From assembly GCF_025949695.1 (NCBI RefSeq), contig NZ_JAPDFL010000001.1, positions 1,098,001 to 1,162,000 of the forward strand: a stretch of 64,000 nucleotides of DNA. The letters are read 5' to 3'. Both the position numbers and the translations under genes were made by a program. Below, piece after piece: positions 19,705 to 27,114 of this stretch. Under the pieces are notes generated by a model. That model was not told the DNA's origin. It saw only the letters and a list, made by a program, of their open reading frames with translations, and made no database searches. Within the stretch, counting starts at the first letter, position 1. Every line of letters begins with the position of its first letter. This DNA comes from Pararhodobacter zhoushanensis. Lineage in GTDB: Bacteria; Pseudomonadota; Alphaproteobacteria; Rhodobacterales; Rhodobacteraceae.

Positions 19705-20730
19705 ATGCAGGTTTTTGACGGGCACAATGATGTTCTGAGCCGCTTGTGGAGCGCAGGCGGTGATCCTGTGGCCCGGTTCTCGCGGCTTGAAGGTCATATC
19801 AATGCGCCTGCCGCAGAGGCGGGTGGCTTTGCCGGTGGCTTGTTCGCCTTGTATTCGCCACAGGTCCGGCGGAGCTTTGACTTCAGCAATTTCAAGGGTG
19901 GCGAGTTGCCGTTGTCGGCACCGATGGAGCAGGCGCCGGCCCTGCAATCGGTGATGGCCGAAGTGGGCATTGCCCAACGCTTGCAGGCGGCGGGGTTGCT
20001 GCGCTTGTGTACCGATGTCGCCGGGATCGAAGAGGCGATGGCGGCCGGAAGGATTGCCGCAGTGCTGCATCTTGAGGGTGCCGAGTGCATCGATCCCGAG
20101 CTGTTGGTCCTGGATGCACTGCATGCCTTGGGTCTGCGCTCGCTGGGGCCGGTGTGGTCGCGCCCGACGATCTGGGGCGACGGGGTGCCGTTCGGCTTTG
20201 GCGGCGACGGGGATACCGGGCAGGGCCTGACCGCGGATGGCAAGCGTTTGGTGGCGCGCTGCGCCGAGTTGGGCATCGTCGTCGACACCAGCCATCTGAC
20301 GATGAAGGGTTTTTGGGACATCGCCGGGATGGGGCACCCCCTGCTCGCCACGCATTCAAACGCCTGGAATGTCTGCCGGACGACGCGCAACCTGACCACG
20401 ACGCAGTTGAGCGCGATCGGCGAGACGGGGGGGATGGTCGGGTTGAACTTTGCGACGGTCTTTCTGTCCGAGAATGGCTGGAGCACCGGGCGCGCGACAC
20501 TGGATGATTGCCTGCGCCAGCTTGATGCGCTGATCGAGGGTGCGGGTGAGGATCACGTGGGCCTGGGGTCGGATTTCGACGGGGCGCCCCTGCCGCAGGG
20601 GATGGCCAGCTGCGCCGATCTGCCCGCGCTGGTGGCGGCGATGGAGGCGCATGGGTATGGCGACGCGCTGATTGCCAAGCTGTGCCACGGCAACTGGCTG
20701 GCGTTTTTGCGCCGGGCATGGGGCAGGTGA
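19705..20730 (+). CDS. membrane dipeptidase, peptidase family M19
   Basis: The 341-residue protein has renal-dipeptidase-family signatures in order: metal ligands His7 and Asp9 in FDGHNDVLSRL, the bridging Glu in LHLEGAECID, VDTSHLTMKGFWDIA, ATHSNAWNVCRTTRNL and GLGSDFDGAPLP. It is a Zn-dependent dipeptidase acting on dipeptides, often including D-residues. No signal peptide is seen, so it is probably cytoplasmic here. It stands alone between the lpdA terminator and tRNA-Cys. Confidence 0.92.
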   Translation: MQVFDGHNDVLSRLWSAGGDPVARFSRLEGHINAPAAEAGGFAGGLFALYSPQVRRSFDFSNFKGGELPLSAPMEQAPALQSVMAEVGIAQRLQAAGLLRLCTDVAGIEEAMAAGRIAAVLHLEGAECIDPELLVLDALHALGLRSLGPVWSRPTIWGDGVPFGFGGDGDTGQGLTADGKRLVARCAELGIVVDTSHLTMKGFWDIAGMGHPLLATHSNAWNVCRTTRNLTTTQLSAIGETGGMVGLNFATVFLSENGWSTGRATLDDCLRQLDALIEGAGEDHVGLGSDFDGAPLPQGMASCADLPALVAAMEAHGYGDALIAKLCHGNWLAFLRRAWGR

Positions 20731-20788
20731 CCGCGCCCTCTTGCACCCGTGCGGCGGAGCGGCTAAAGCAGTCGCAGTCTCGGACAAC

Positions 20789-20862
20789 GGTGGGTTGGCG
20801 GAGAGGTTACGCACCGGATTGCAAATCCGTGAAGACCGGTTCGATTCCGGTACCCACCTCCA
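20789..20862 (+). tRNA. tRNA-Cys (GCA), integration target of the adjacent element
   Basis: The 74-nt cloverleaf has acceptor GGTGGGT paired with ACCCACC, anticodon loop TTGCAAA (anticodon GCA) on a CCGGA/TCCG stem, T arm CCGGTTCGATTCCGG, discriminator T and encoded CCA. From position 20814 to its end and 7 nt beyond, the sequence is repeated perfectly at 29576-29631, so the element integrated into the 3' half and restored an intact gene on this side. Confidence 0.97.
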
Positions 20863-20869
20863 AGACTTT
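20814..20869 (+). repeat. attachment-site repeat, integrase-proximal end
   Basis: The 56-bp sequence is identical to 29576-29631 and runs from the anticodon stem of tRNA-Cys through CCA into CAAGACTTT. Identity breaks at 20870 (T versus C) and at 20813 (A versus G). It is the inferred product of site-specific recombination at the tRNA 3' end. Confidence 0.95.
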
Positions 20870-20908
20870 TCAAGCACTTGCGCTCCTTTGAGGTTTTCGC
20901 CGGTCCCG

Positions 20909-20934
20909 GCGTTTACAGTTGCGTTTACAGTTGC
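20909..20934 (+). repeat. candidate arm-type integrase sites (left end)
   Basis: GTTTACAGTTGC occurs twice in direct tandem (20911-20922, 20923-20934), giving GCGTTTACAG at 20909-20918 and 20921-20930. The same 10-mer in the same orientation lies at 29538-29547, 28 bp before the other attachment repeat. Paired placement near both ends is what arm-type sites of a tyrosine integrase would show; binding is inferred. Confidence 0.5.
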
Positions 20935-20936
20935 AC

Positions 20937-22004
20937 TCACGATGCACCACCTTTCGCTTGTGCCAATTTCACAAGGATCGCGTCCGACTCGTCGGGCGAG
21001 ACGCGAGCGTAGTGCTCGATCACAGCCGCCGCGTACCGCACAGACCAACCCATGAATGAGGCGATTTCGCCCAGTGATAGGCCCGAGTTGAGTAGCCGCG
21101 TTGCAGCCGTGCCGCGCGTGTCCTGCAACCGCAGGTCATAGCCCAATGCTTCGGGCGTCAGCCCAGCCTTGTTGCGCCAGTAGCGCAGGGCGTCAGACGC
21201 CGCCCGCGCTGCCAAGGGCGTACCCTTGGGATTTGTGAGAATAAGGAACTGCCCGTCTGCCGTTGCGTCGAGCAACGCGCTCATCGTGGGTGTCACCGGA
21301 ATATAGGCGGTCCGCTTGCGCTTGTTCGTCCGGATGCGGATGCGGCGCCCGGTCGAGGTCGCTTCGATTTGACCACGGCTCAGGGTGACGAGATCGGCAG
21401 GGCGCAGGCCTGTTTCGCAACCGGCGGTCAGGATGCGCGATACCCAAGGCGGCGCGACCGCATAGACCTTTTCCCGATGATCCGGCGTCCAGACGATTTC
21501 CGCGCGGTCGGCTTCATAAACCTTGCGGAAGTCTCCGCAGTAGTGTGCCCGCAGCTTTCCGGCGTCCTTCCATGCCCAATTCAGAATGCGCGTAACCACG
21601 GTTCCGGCATAGTCGTACTGGCGCGGGGAATGCGCCCACTGCTTACGCCATTCATTCACTTCGCCGCGGGACTCGGGTTCTTCGAACAGACGCGCGGGAT
21701 CGTCCTTGAATGCTTGTGCGAAGCGCAGCGCCCAAAGCCGATAGTCTTGCCGTGTCCGCTCGCCCTTGGGCATTTCAGCGCTGGACAGGAAATCATCGAC
21801 CATTTGCGGGGTCATATAGTCAGAAGGTTTGGGCGTCTCGATCGCGGCAGCCAAGGCCGCAAAGAATTCCGGCGCAGTCGGGTGTCGCTCGGTCCCTTCC
21901 CAAAATTTCGGGCCACCGCGCCAGCCGTAGAAGTGAAATTTTATTCCGGTTTTGGTCAGTCGCTTGACGCGATGCACACCGGTGGGCAGATCAAAGCGAG
22001 CCAT
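20937..22004 (-). CDS. int: tyrosine recombinase/integrase of the tRNA-Cys element
   Basis: The 355-residue protein (ATG at 22004) has an N-terminal SAM-like core-binding region (about 60-150) and a C-terminal catalytic domain. Arg201 is in the ETGLRPADLVTLSR box, a Lys-rich beta-hairpin (NKRKRT, about 227-232) follows, then Arg297 in QDTRGTAATRL and the nucleophile Tyr332 in VIEHYARV. Two usual His positions differ: Gln294 replaces the first, and Trp320 (MGWS) the second. Trp is tolerated there in some family members. It lies next to tRNA-Cys and reads towards it, the usual arrangement. Its start overlaps the excisionase-like gene by 14 nt. Confidence 0.93.
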   Translation of the reverse strand: MARFDLPTGVHRVKRLTKTGIKFHFYGWRGGPKFWEGTERHPTAPEFFAALAAAIETPKPSDYMTPQMVDDFLSSAEMPKGERTRQDYRLWALRFAQAFKDDPARLFEEPESRGEVNEWRKQWAHSPRQYDYAGTVVTRILNWAWKDAGKLRAHYCGDFRKVYEADRAEIVWTPDHREKVYAVAPPWVSRILTAGCETGLRPADLVTLSRGQIEATSTGRRIRIRTNKRKRTAYIPVTPTMSALLDATADGQFLILTNPKGTPLAARAASDALRYWRNKAGLTPEALGYDLRLQDTRGTAATRLLNSGLSLGEIASFMGWSVRYAAAVIEHYARVSPDESDAILVKLAQAKGGAS

Positions 22005-22272
22005 TGCGCGCCCTTCTTTGTTCGACAAGTGAAAGTGGGGGCGAAGTGCTATCGGCAGCGGTGCGGCAGAGGCCCTGAGCGAGGTCGAGACGATGCCGGA
22101 CGTGCTTCGGATCATACCAGCCCGCACGGCCGGGGACCGGGCGAATACCCAAGGTGGCGCAGAATTTCCGAAAGGAATCGTTCGCTCCCGAATAGCCGAG
22201 GCAGGCCGCTACCTCGGCAGCGGGAACCAGTCGGATCATTTCGTGCAGGAAGTCTTGCGGATGATGCGTCAT
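21991..22272 (-). CDS. small DNA-binding, excisionase-like protein
   Basis: The 93-residue protein contains LVPAAEVAACLGYSGANDSF followed by RKFCATLGIRPVPGRAGWYD, a winged-helix layout like excisionase and MerR-type DNA-binding domains: a helix-turn-helix and then a WYD wing end. It is encoded just upstream of int and overlaps its start by 14 nt, so coupled expression and a role in directing excision are likely. The family was judged by pattern only. A repressor role is the main alternative. Confidence 0.7.
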   Translation of the reverse strand: MTHHPQDFLHEMIRLVPAAEVAACLGYSGANDSFRKFCATLGIRPVPGRAGWYDPKHVRHRLDLAQGLCRTAADSTSPPLSLVEQRRARNGSL

Positions 22273-22352
22273 CGGGGCCGTGACAGATTGATTTCAGGAA
22301 CAGCGCAGCGAGCCGGGGGCGCGGGCTGCGCCCCCGGCTTTGGTGCCCGGCG

Positions 22353-23810
22353 TTACGCGCCGGGGTTCTTGAACCACGACGCCCAGGACACGAACCGGGC
22401 GTCCAGTGCCCAGACAAGGCGGAACTCGGTCCCGAGGGTCTCCCAGCCCGGCTTGGACTCGACACGGGGGGCGGACTGGCCGTCCAAGAAGGAATAGGCC
22501 AGACCGTCCGAGGTGGCGGGGTTGCCGATCAGATACCAAGCCTTCGCATCGGTCAGCCCGACCTCAACGATGATTTCCAGCGAACCGGCGAAGGGGTTGG
22601 TGTCGCTGGATTTGGTCGCGTTGATTTGAGCAAGGACTTGCTGCGCTGCCGTCTCCAGCGCGGGCGGGACCACCAGTGCCCACGGCTCGATCGCGAAGTA
22701 TTCACCCTGTTTGCCGCGCTGGGTGCGCAGCGCCAGACGCGCCGCCGACAGGCTGGCGACGGACAGCGCAGCCCCCGAGCTGGCGAGGTTGCCGTGGGCG
22801 GCGTGGAACACCGTTTTGCCGTCCGACATGGTGTTGCCAAGCCCAGCATTCGCCAACAGCGGTTCCAGCAAGACGTGACGCTGGCGCTCGATCGCGCCCG
22901 CAACCATCTTCTTGGCAATCTGGCCGAAAAGCCCCAGATCATCGTTGATGAGCGCCTTTTGCGAAATCCGGAACAGCGCCGCGAAATCACGGGGGGCGGG
23001 CTTGGCTTCACCGCTTTCATCAATGGTCACATGCTTGATCTCGCCGCCCTCGCCGACTTCCTGAGGCATCCCCGAGGCAGACAGACCCAGCATGTTTCCG
23101 AGGCGGTAGTCGGTCGCTTCAACCTCATGCGCGGCGCGCATCAATGCGGGCTTTGCGGCCAGAACATCGCGGGCAACGAGATTGCCGAGCGCGCCGCTCA
23201 GAACGCTGGGGAAGTCGCTGGTGGCGTGCGTCGCCATGCGGACCGCTTCGTGCATGTTGAACGGTCGATTCCCGTTCGCCCGCTCGAAAGCCATCGCCAT
23301 TTCGGCTAAGGAATGGCTGGCGAACCGCCGCCCGGTCGTCGGGGTATGGTTACGGTCGAGCCGGGCTTGCAGAGCGTCCGTGAACATCGCGACATTCTGG
23401 TGGAGCGGCGACTGCCAGCGAGTGATGCATGGTCCAGTCGCTCCCCCCATTTTGGGGCCCTTCGAGCGGAGCCGCGCGATCGCGTGCCGCAGCAACAGAG
23501 ACGCCGACATTTCCGTTTTCTCGGCATCAGGGTCGCCGCCACTGTCTCCACGGTCGGCTTGGTTGTCCTCGATCGCTTGCAGCAGTGCGGCTTTCATTTC
23601 TTCCAGCGTCATGTTGTGCATCGAGAACAGGGCAATGAGCGCCTGCAACTCTTCAATCAGTTTCGCGTCCAAGTCGTCGGCGGTGCTCATGTAGGGCGTG
23701 AGCTGACGGGCAACCCATTTCGGGATCTCGGCCTTGCCAAGCAACATCTGCACTTGTGCCAGCAGCTGGGCCGGCGGCTCACCTTCGTGTTTCATCTGAA
23801 AATCAAGCAT
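22353..23810 (-). CDS. phage major capsid protein (gpT/prohead-fusion type)
   Basis: The 485-residue protein has an N-terminal delta/scaffold-like region (about 1-130, acidic, with the helix LDAKLIEELQALIALFSMHN). The capsid domain follows, with HATSDFPSVLSGALGN, FAALFRISQKALINDDLG, GLGNTMSDGKTVFHAAHGNL and PPALETAAQQVLAQINATKS. These are the hallmarks of major head proteins that occur fused to or beside ClpP-type prohead proteases in proteobacterial phages. Product: the HK97-fold shell subunit. It overlaps the protease gene by 8 nt, so the two are coupled. No portal, connector or terminase gene accompanies it in the element. Confidence 0.9.
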   Translation of the reverse strand: MLDFQMKHEGEPPAQLLAQVQMLLGKAEIPKWVARQLTPYMSTADDLDAKLIEELQALIALFSMHNMTLEEMKAALLQAIEDNQADRGDSGGDPDAEKTEMSASLLLRHAIARLRSKGPKMGGATGPCITRWQSPLHQNVAMFTDALQARLDRNHTPTTGRRFASHSLAEMAMAFERANGNRPFNMHEAVRMATHATSDFPSVLSGALGNLVARDVLAAKPALMRAAHEVEATDYRLGNMLGLSASGMPQEVGEGGEIKHVTIDESGEAKPAPRDFAALFRISQKALINDDLGLFGQIAKKMVAGAIERQRHVLLEPLLANAGLGNTMSDGKTVFHAAHGNLASSGAALSVASLSAARLALRTQRGKQGEYFAIEPWALVVPPALETAAQQVLAQINATKSSDTNPFAGSLEIIVEVGLTDAKAWYLIGNPATSDGLAYSFLDGQSAPRVESKPGWETLGTEFRLVWALDARFVSWASWFKNPGA

Positions 23811-24426
23811 TCTGTTTCTCCGTGCTTTGATGATTGGGCGATCCGGTCCCCCAGCCGTTTTCTCGGGCGAGCCTCAGCAGGTGCCTGGGTGCGCCCCGGA
23901 ATTTCGAATAGTCGAACGCCGCGACCATCTGCGGCCCTGTTTCCAAGGCTTCGATCCGGTCGCAGAAGTTCAGTTCAAGAGCCTCATCGGCGGTCAGCCA
24001 CGTTTCCTGCTTCATCCAGGCGGCAATGGTTTTGACCGGGTGGCCAGTGTGGCGCGCATAGGCGGCGGCATAGGTCCCGCTCATCTTTTCGAGGGCATCG
24101 GCAGCGGAACGGTGCTGATCCGCCGTGCCCTCGGCCATCGCGTAGGGTTCATGGATCATGAACATTGCGGCGGGATGCATGATGATCGTGCGCCCCGCGA
24201 CAGCGGGCAACGTGGCGGCAGAGGCGCAGATCCCCTGAATGTACGTCGTCACTTTGCCGTGCCGCTCAACCTCGGCCATCATCGCCGCGCCTTCGGCGGC
24301 GCTGCCGCCGCCGGAGTTGATGCAGATGGTCACCGATCCGAGGTTTTGAGCGAAAAACTCGGCCAGATCCGTAGCGCAGGCGTTGCCCGAGCCAATGTTG
24401 CCGGAAATGTCAAAGCGCGGCTTCAT
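23803..24426 (-). CDS. ClpP-like phage head maturation protease
   Basis: The 207-residue protein has the Clp protease fold: ITICINSGGGSAAEGAAM-like oxyanion strand (about 33-49), catalytic Ser69 in GICASAATLPAVAG, His92 in FMIHEPYAMAEG and Asp156 in ELNFCDRIEAL. In phages this protease removes the capsid delta domain after shell assembly. I chose the ATG at 24426, 1 nt after the preceding stop. It is coupled to the capsid gene by an 8-nt overlap. All three catalytic residues are present, so it should be active. Confidence 0.92.
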   Translation of the reverse strand: MKPRFDISGNIGSGNACATDLAEFFAQNLGSVTICINSGGGSAAEGAAMMAEVERHGKVTTYIQGICASAATLPAVAGRTIIMHPAAMFMIHEPYAMAEGTADQHRSAADALEKMSGTYAAAYARHTGHPVKTIAAWMKQETWLTADEALELNFCDRIEALETGPQMVAAFDYSKFRGAPRHLLRLARENGWGTGSPNHQSTEKQNA

Positions 24427-24427
24427 C

Positions 24428-24664
24428 CTAGTCCGCCGCCGGGTTGGTCGTCTGCGTGCCCGGCACAAATTTCGGAACAGCGTATTCCGGCGACTGCTTG
24501 ATCAGCACCTTGCCACCTTCGGCGCAGGCGCTTTTCAGATAGAGACGGTGCCGAAAGAAATACTCCGTTTCGGTCTCGCGCTCGGGTTCAATCAGGCTGA
24601 AAAAGTCCAGCCGCCCAAAGGGTAAGGGCAGCGGGACAGACTGGTGAAAGGTGGCATGGCGCAT
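24428..24664 (-). CDS. small protein of unknown function in the capsid operon
   Basis: The protein is 78 residues from the ATG at 24664, chosen because GAGGGG lies 8 nt upstream; an in-frame ATG at 24724 would overlap the previous gene. It contains SVPLPLPFGRLDFFSLIEPE and a Pro-rich tail (KFVPGTQTTNPAAD). It ends 1 nt before the protease start, so it belongs to the same transcript as protease and capsid. No family is recognised. A head-completion or decoration role is possible from position only. Confidence 0.55.
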   Translation of the reverse strand: MRHATFHQSVPLPLPFGRLDFFSLIEPERETETEYFFRHRLYLKSACAEGGKVLIKQSPEYAVPKFVPGTQTTNPAAD

Positions 24665-24677
24665 TGTCAGAACCCCC

Positions 24678-25211
24678 TCAAAATGCGTCATCAAGCAACC
24701 AAGCGGGCCGCTGATCCTCATCACTGATCACGCCAAAATGCTTCAAGCTCGAAACCACGAACCGCGATGCTTCGCTGGCGTTCACCAAGACAATGCGTTG
24801 CACGGCCTCTGCGGCGGTATTTTCTGCGATCAGCGCCGGAACCTCGTCCAGCGTTCCCGCAAACAGTTGCCGAGGCTGAAAGCCTTCGACGGGACGTTCC
24901 TGCACAAGGACAAGGTAAAGATCGGAAGTCGGCGCGCGCTCAGAGGCTGTCAAAAGTTTCCGCCAAGCATTGCTCGCAGCATATTTGGCCGAGTTGACAT
25001 CGACTCCACCATTGTCTGTGAATTCCATCATCATCCGCAGGTCGAAAGCATCGCGAGCGCTATAGTCAGCGCGGCGCTTGCTGCCGTCCGAGTTCACGCT
25101 AACGAAGCTAGAAGGCTCCGGCGCAATGAACGGGAGGTTCTTGTGGAAATGGTAGTTGTCAAAACGCTTCTCTGCGCATTGAGTGACTTCGAGGACGAGG
25201 CGACGCTTCAT
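24678..25211 (-). CDS. protein of unknown function, first gene of the capsid operon
   Basis: The 177-residue protein begins MKRRLVLEVTQCAEKRFDNY with an AAAGGG ribosome site upstream; an upstream in-frame ATG lacks one. It is soluble, with mixed charge, and contains DAFDLRMMMEFTDNGGVDVN and AEAVQRIVLVNASEASRFVV. I recognise no family. It leads the four-gene minus-strand unit ending with capsid. The 242-bp gap upstream (25212-25453) holds no gene but has a CTCGCC/GGCGAAG hairpin near 25410-25430. Confidence 0.6.
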   Translation of the reverse strand: MKRRLVLEVTQCAEKRFDNYHFHKNLPFIAPEPSSFVSVNSDGSKRRADYSARDAFDLRMMMEFTDNGGVDVNSAKYAASNAWRKLLTASERAPTSDLYLVLVQERPVEGFQPRQLFAGTLDEVPALIAENTAAEAVQRIVLVNASEASRFVVSSLKHFGVISDEDQRPAWLLDDAF

Positions 25212-25453
25212 GAGGGAACCCTTTCGAGGAAAATTCACTTTAGGCAAAGTGTTTTATTGGTGCTGAAGCATTGGGTCAACGCCCCCTGCGCATCTTGGGC
25301 GCTTTTCTCACGCCCAACTGTCGCGCTTATTGGCCTGACCATCAGAGCTTGCGGCAAAGCCCACACGAACAGTTCAGTCCCGATATCGCGTTGCCGATTG
25401 TGACCACTCACTCGCCTTTCGGCGAAGTTAGAGAGTGGCAGGACTGAGTATCG

Positions 25454-25837
25454 TCACCAATCCGCCAGCCGGTGCCATCCCGCCGAGTCCTGCCGATGGA
25501 TCGAGGCAACCCTACCAATCACATCGCTATCCAGAGAGCCGGTCGGAATTTCGAGCCATCCCGCCCCATCGTTCATGTTCACGCGCGTTCCGGCACACCG
25601 CTCGCCGCGAATGAGCACACCACCTGACAACATGTATTGGTTGCCGTGGCTAATCTGGTCGCAGGGATAGCAGCATGCGAAGGTGCCGGGACTGCCCAGC
25701 ACCTCGATCACGAACGGAATCACCGGGCGCGGAGGATCTTCGACAAGCTCACCGGTGACGGCCTCAACCCCCGTGGCAGCGGTGGCCGATCCAGCGGCGA
25801 CGATCGCGCCAGAGCGCAGAAACTCACGCCGGTTCAT
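25454..25837 (-). CDS. small Tat-exported protein of unknown function (element gene)
   Basis: The 127-residue protein has a twin-arginine leader, MNRREFLRSGAIVAAGSATA (RRxFL). Its mature part has three Cys (FACCYPCDQISHG and GERCAGTRV), suggesting a metal or disulfide site. It overlaps the upstream gene by 4 nt (ATGA). Its neighbour has the same kind of leader, so the two may be exported together, or the leader-like start may be a shared relic. The function is unknown. Confidence 0.6.
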   Translation of the reverse strand: MNRREFLRSGAIVAAGSATAATGVEAVTGELVEDPPRPVIPFVIEVLGSPGTFACCYPCDQISHGNQYMLSGGVLIRGERCAGTRVNMNDGAGWLEIPTGSLDSDVIGRVASIHRQDSAGWHRLADW

Positions 25838-26259
25838 GGTTGCACCCCCGCCAGTGCCTCTTGAGCGGCGTGCATGACGGTGTTGGGGGCTGGCAGGCGC
25901 TCAGCAGGGACCAACCCGCCGAGCAGCGCGCGCGCTTCATTCCAGACCGGCGAACAGTCATAAAGACAGGAAAAGTCCCCAAAATTATGAGCCACCAGCA
26001 TCTTCGCCGCCAAATCCGCCGCGCAGGTGCTGGGTATGGATATGAGCCTGTCTTCGATCGCGTCACGCTCGAAGTAAAACAGCCGATCCAGTTCGTCGTC
26101 GTCCAACGACGGGTGCGTATCCGCAGCATCGGTCAAAGCGATATAGGCCCGATACAGCCGCAAGATTTCTGACTCACCCGGCTTTGCGTCAGCGCCAGCC
26201 GGAAAGAAAGCGAGCGCGGCGCCGCTGGTCCATGTTGCAAGCATCGCACGCCGGTTCAT
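25834..26259 (-). CDS. small exported protein with Tat-like leader (element gene)
   Basis: The 141-residue protein begins MNRRAMLATWTSGAALAFFP, a leader with paired Arg and an Ala-rich cleavage region (GADA-KPG). The mature helical part contains RAYIALTDAADTHPSLDDDE and ends in a Leu/Ala-rich helix. Genes of this look occur in alphaproteobacterial prophages, in my recollection, with no assigned role. It is coupled by ATGA overlaps to genes on both sides (25837/25834 and 26259/26256). Confidence 0.6.
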   Translation of the reverse strand: MNRRAMLATWTSGAALAFFPAGADAKPGESEILRLYRAYIALTDAADTHPSLDDDELDRLFYFERDAIEDRLISIPSTCAADLAAKMLVAHNFGDFSCLYDCSPVWNEARALLGGLVPAERLPAPNTVMHAAQEALAGVQP

Positions 26260-26444
26260 GCTTGTACCCCCATCAGCTTGACGGTTTGGCGCAGGGCGGT
26301 GCGCATGTAGCTACGGGCCTCACGCAAGGGCTGCGGATAGCCGCGCGGGCTTTCCGTGGCGTCCAGCGCCAGAGCGAGCATGTCGTGGATTTCGTGAAGT
26401 CTTGCGGCAGGCAATGCCTGTCCGCTATGGCTGGTGTTAGCCAT
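26256..26444 (-). CDS. 62-residue helical protein (element gene)
   Basis: The sequence MANTSHSGQALPAARLHEIH continues with DMLALALDATESPRG and EARSYMRTALRQTVKLMG, which suggests two amphipathic helices. It is the first gene of a three-gene coupled unit; its stop overlaps the next start by 4 nt. It is divergent from the RHH regulator gene, so the 111-bp gap 26445-26555 is a likely regulated promoter region. No family is recognised. Confidence 0.55.
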   Translation of the reverse strand: MANTSHSGQALPAARLHEIHDMLALALDATESPRGYPQPLREARSYMRTALRQTVKLMGVQA

Positions 26445-26555
26445 TCGCGTTCTCCTTACAGAACGAGTTTCGGTTAGGGCGGCAGGGTGTTAGCGCACCT
26501 TGTTCGCCCGTCAACTTTCTGCCATCGTTTAGTTGGCGCAGTCAAGGACTTTGTA

Positions 26556-26726
26556 ATGTCAGAAAGTAAGAAGCGGATGGGGCGACCGCCGGTGAACTCT
26601 ACGCCGGTAACAGTCCGCATCCCGCCTAGCCTTCTCGACTGGATCGACACTGAACGCGCCAAGTTAGACCCGGAGCCGAGCCGACCGGAGTTCATCCGCA
26701 AGTTGTTGGAGGAACGGCGGCGCTGA
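26556..26726 (+). CDS. ribbon-helix-helix (CopG/Arc-type) regulator
   Basis: The protein is 56 residues from the ATG at 26556, with AAGGA upstream. MSESKKRMGRPPVNSTPVTV is a basic tail with a GRPP AT-hook-like motif. The strand VTVRIPPSLL and helices DWIDTERAKL and SRPEFIRKLLEERR make a complete RHH fold. It would dimerise and bind DNA, and it most likely controls the divergent element promoter. It could alternatively be an antitoxin without its toxin. Confidence 0.75.
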   Translation: MSESKKRMGRPPVNSTPVTVRIPPSLLDWIDTERAKLDPEPSRPEFIRKLLEERRR

Positions 26727-26901
26727 GGCAGTTTTCGGCACCGCACTTCACGGCATATTTACTGTTTTGGCGACATACTGCCGCGTGATAGCGAAAACAG
26801 GCACAAGGACTCTAGCCAAATCACTTTGGCTTGTGGTTACCTTTACTCATACAAATTCGACGCCAGATTCAACTGGTGCCCCTTCTTGAAAGGATGGAAC
26901 C

Positions 26902-27102
26902 ATGCTTATGAACCCGACGCATACGTCCGACGCAGGGCTGCTGCAGCGCCTGCGCGCGGCTGCCAGCAAAGGCGTGTCCGCTGCCGAGCTGCGCGCTCAA
27001 CGTGTGTCCTTCATCGTGTCATCAGTGAGTGACGGGAAGACCGTAGTGACACGCGAGATGGTCGAAGCTGAGCTCAAAAAACTGAACGGTGAAGCTGCCT
27101 GA
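26902..27102 (+). CDS. 66-residue protein preceding the Fic gene
   Basis: The start MLMNPTHTSDAGLLQRLRAA has a strong ribosome site (AAAGGATGGA) 5 nt upstream. It continues with SKGVSAAELRAQRVSFIVSS and a charged helix at the C-terminus (REMVEAELKKLNGEA). It ends 12 nt before the Fic gene. Position suggests a partner or antitoxin, but the Fic-inhibitory motif (S/T)xxxE(G/N) is not seen here. The 175-bp gap 26727-26901 before it contains no gene and should hold the promoter. Confidence 0.6.
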   Translation: MLMNPTHTSDAGLLQRLRAAASKGVSAAELRAQRVSFIVSSVSDGKTVVTREMVEAELKKLNGEAA

Positions 27103-27114
27103 GGTTGCTTTTGT

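Noticed and set aside
21369..22283. A 304-codon plus-strand open frame over the integrase
   Set aside because: It is antisense to the integrase and excisionase-like genes and shows no domain features.
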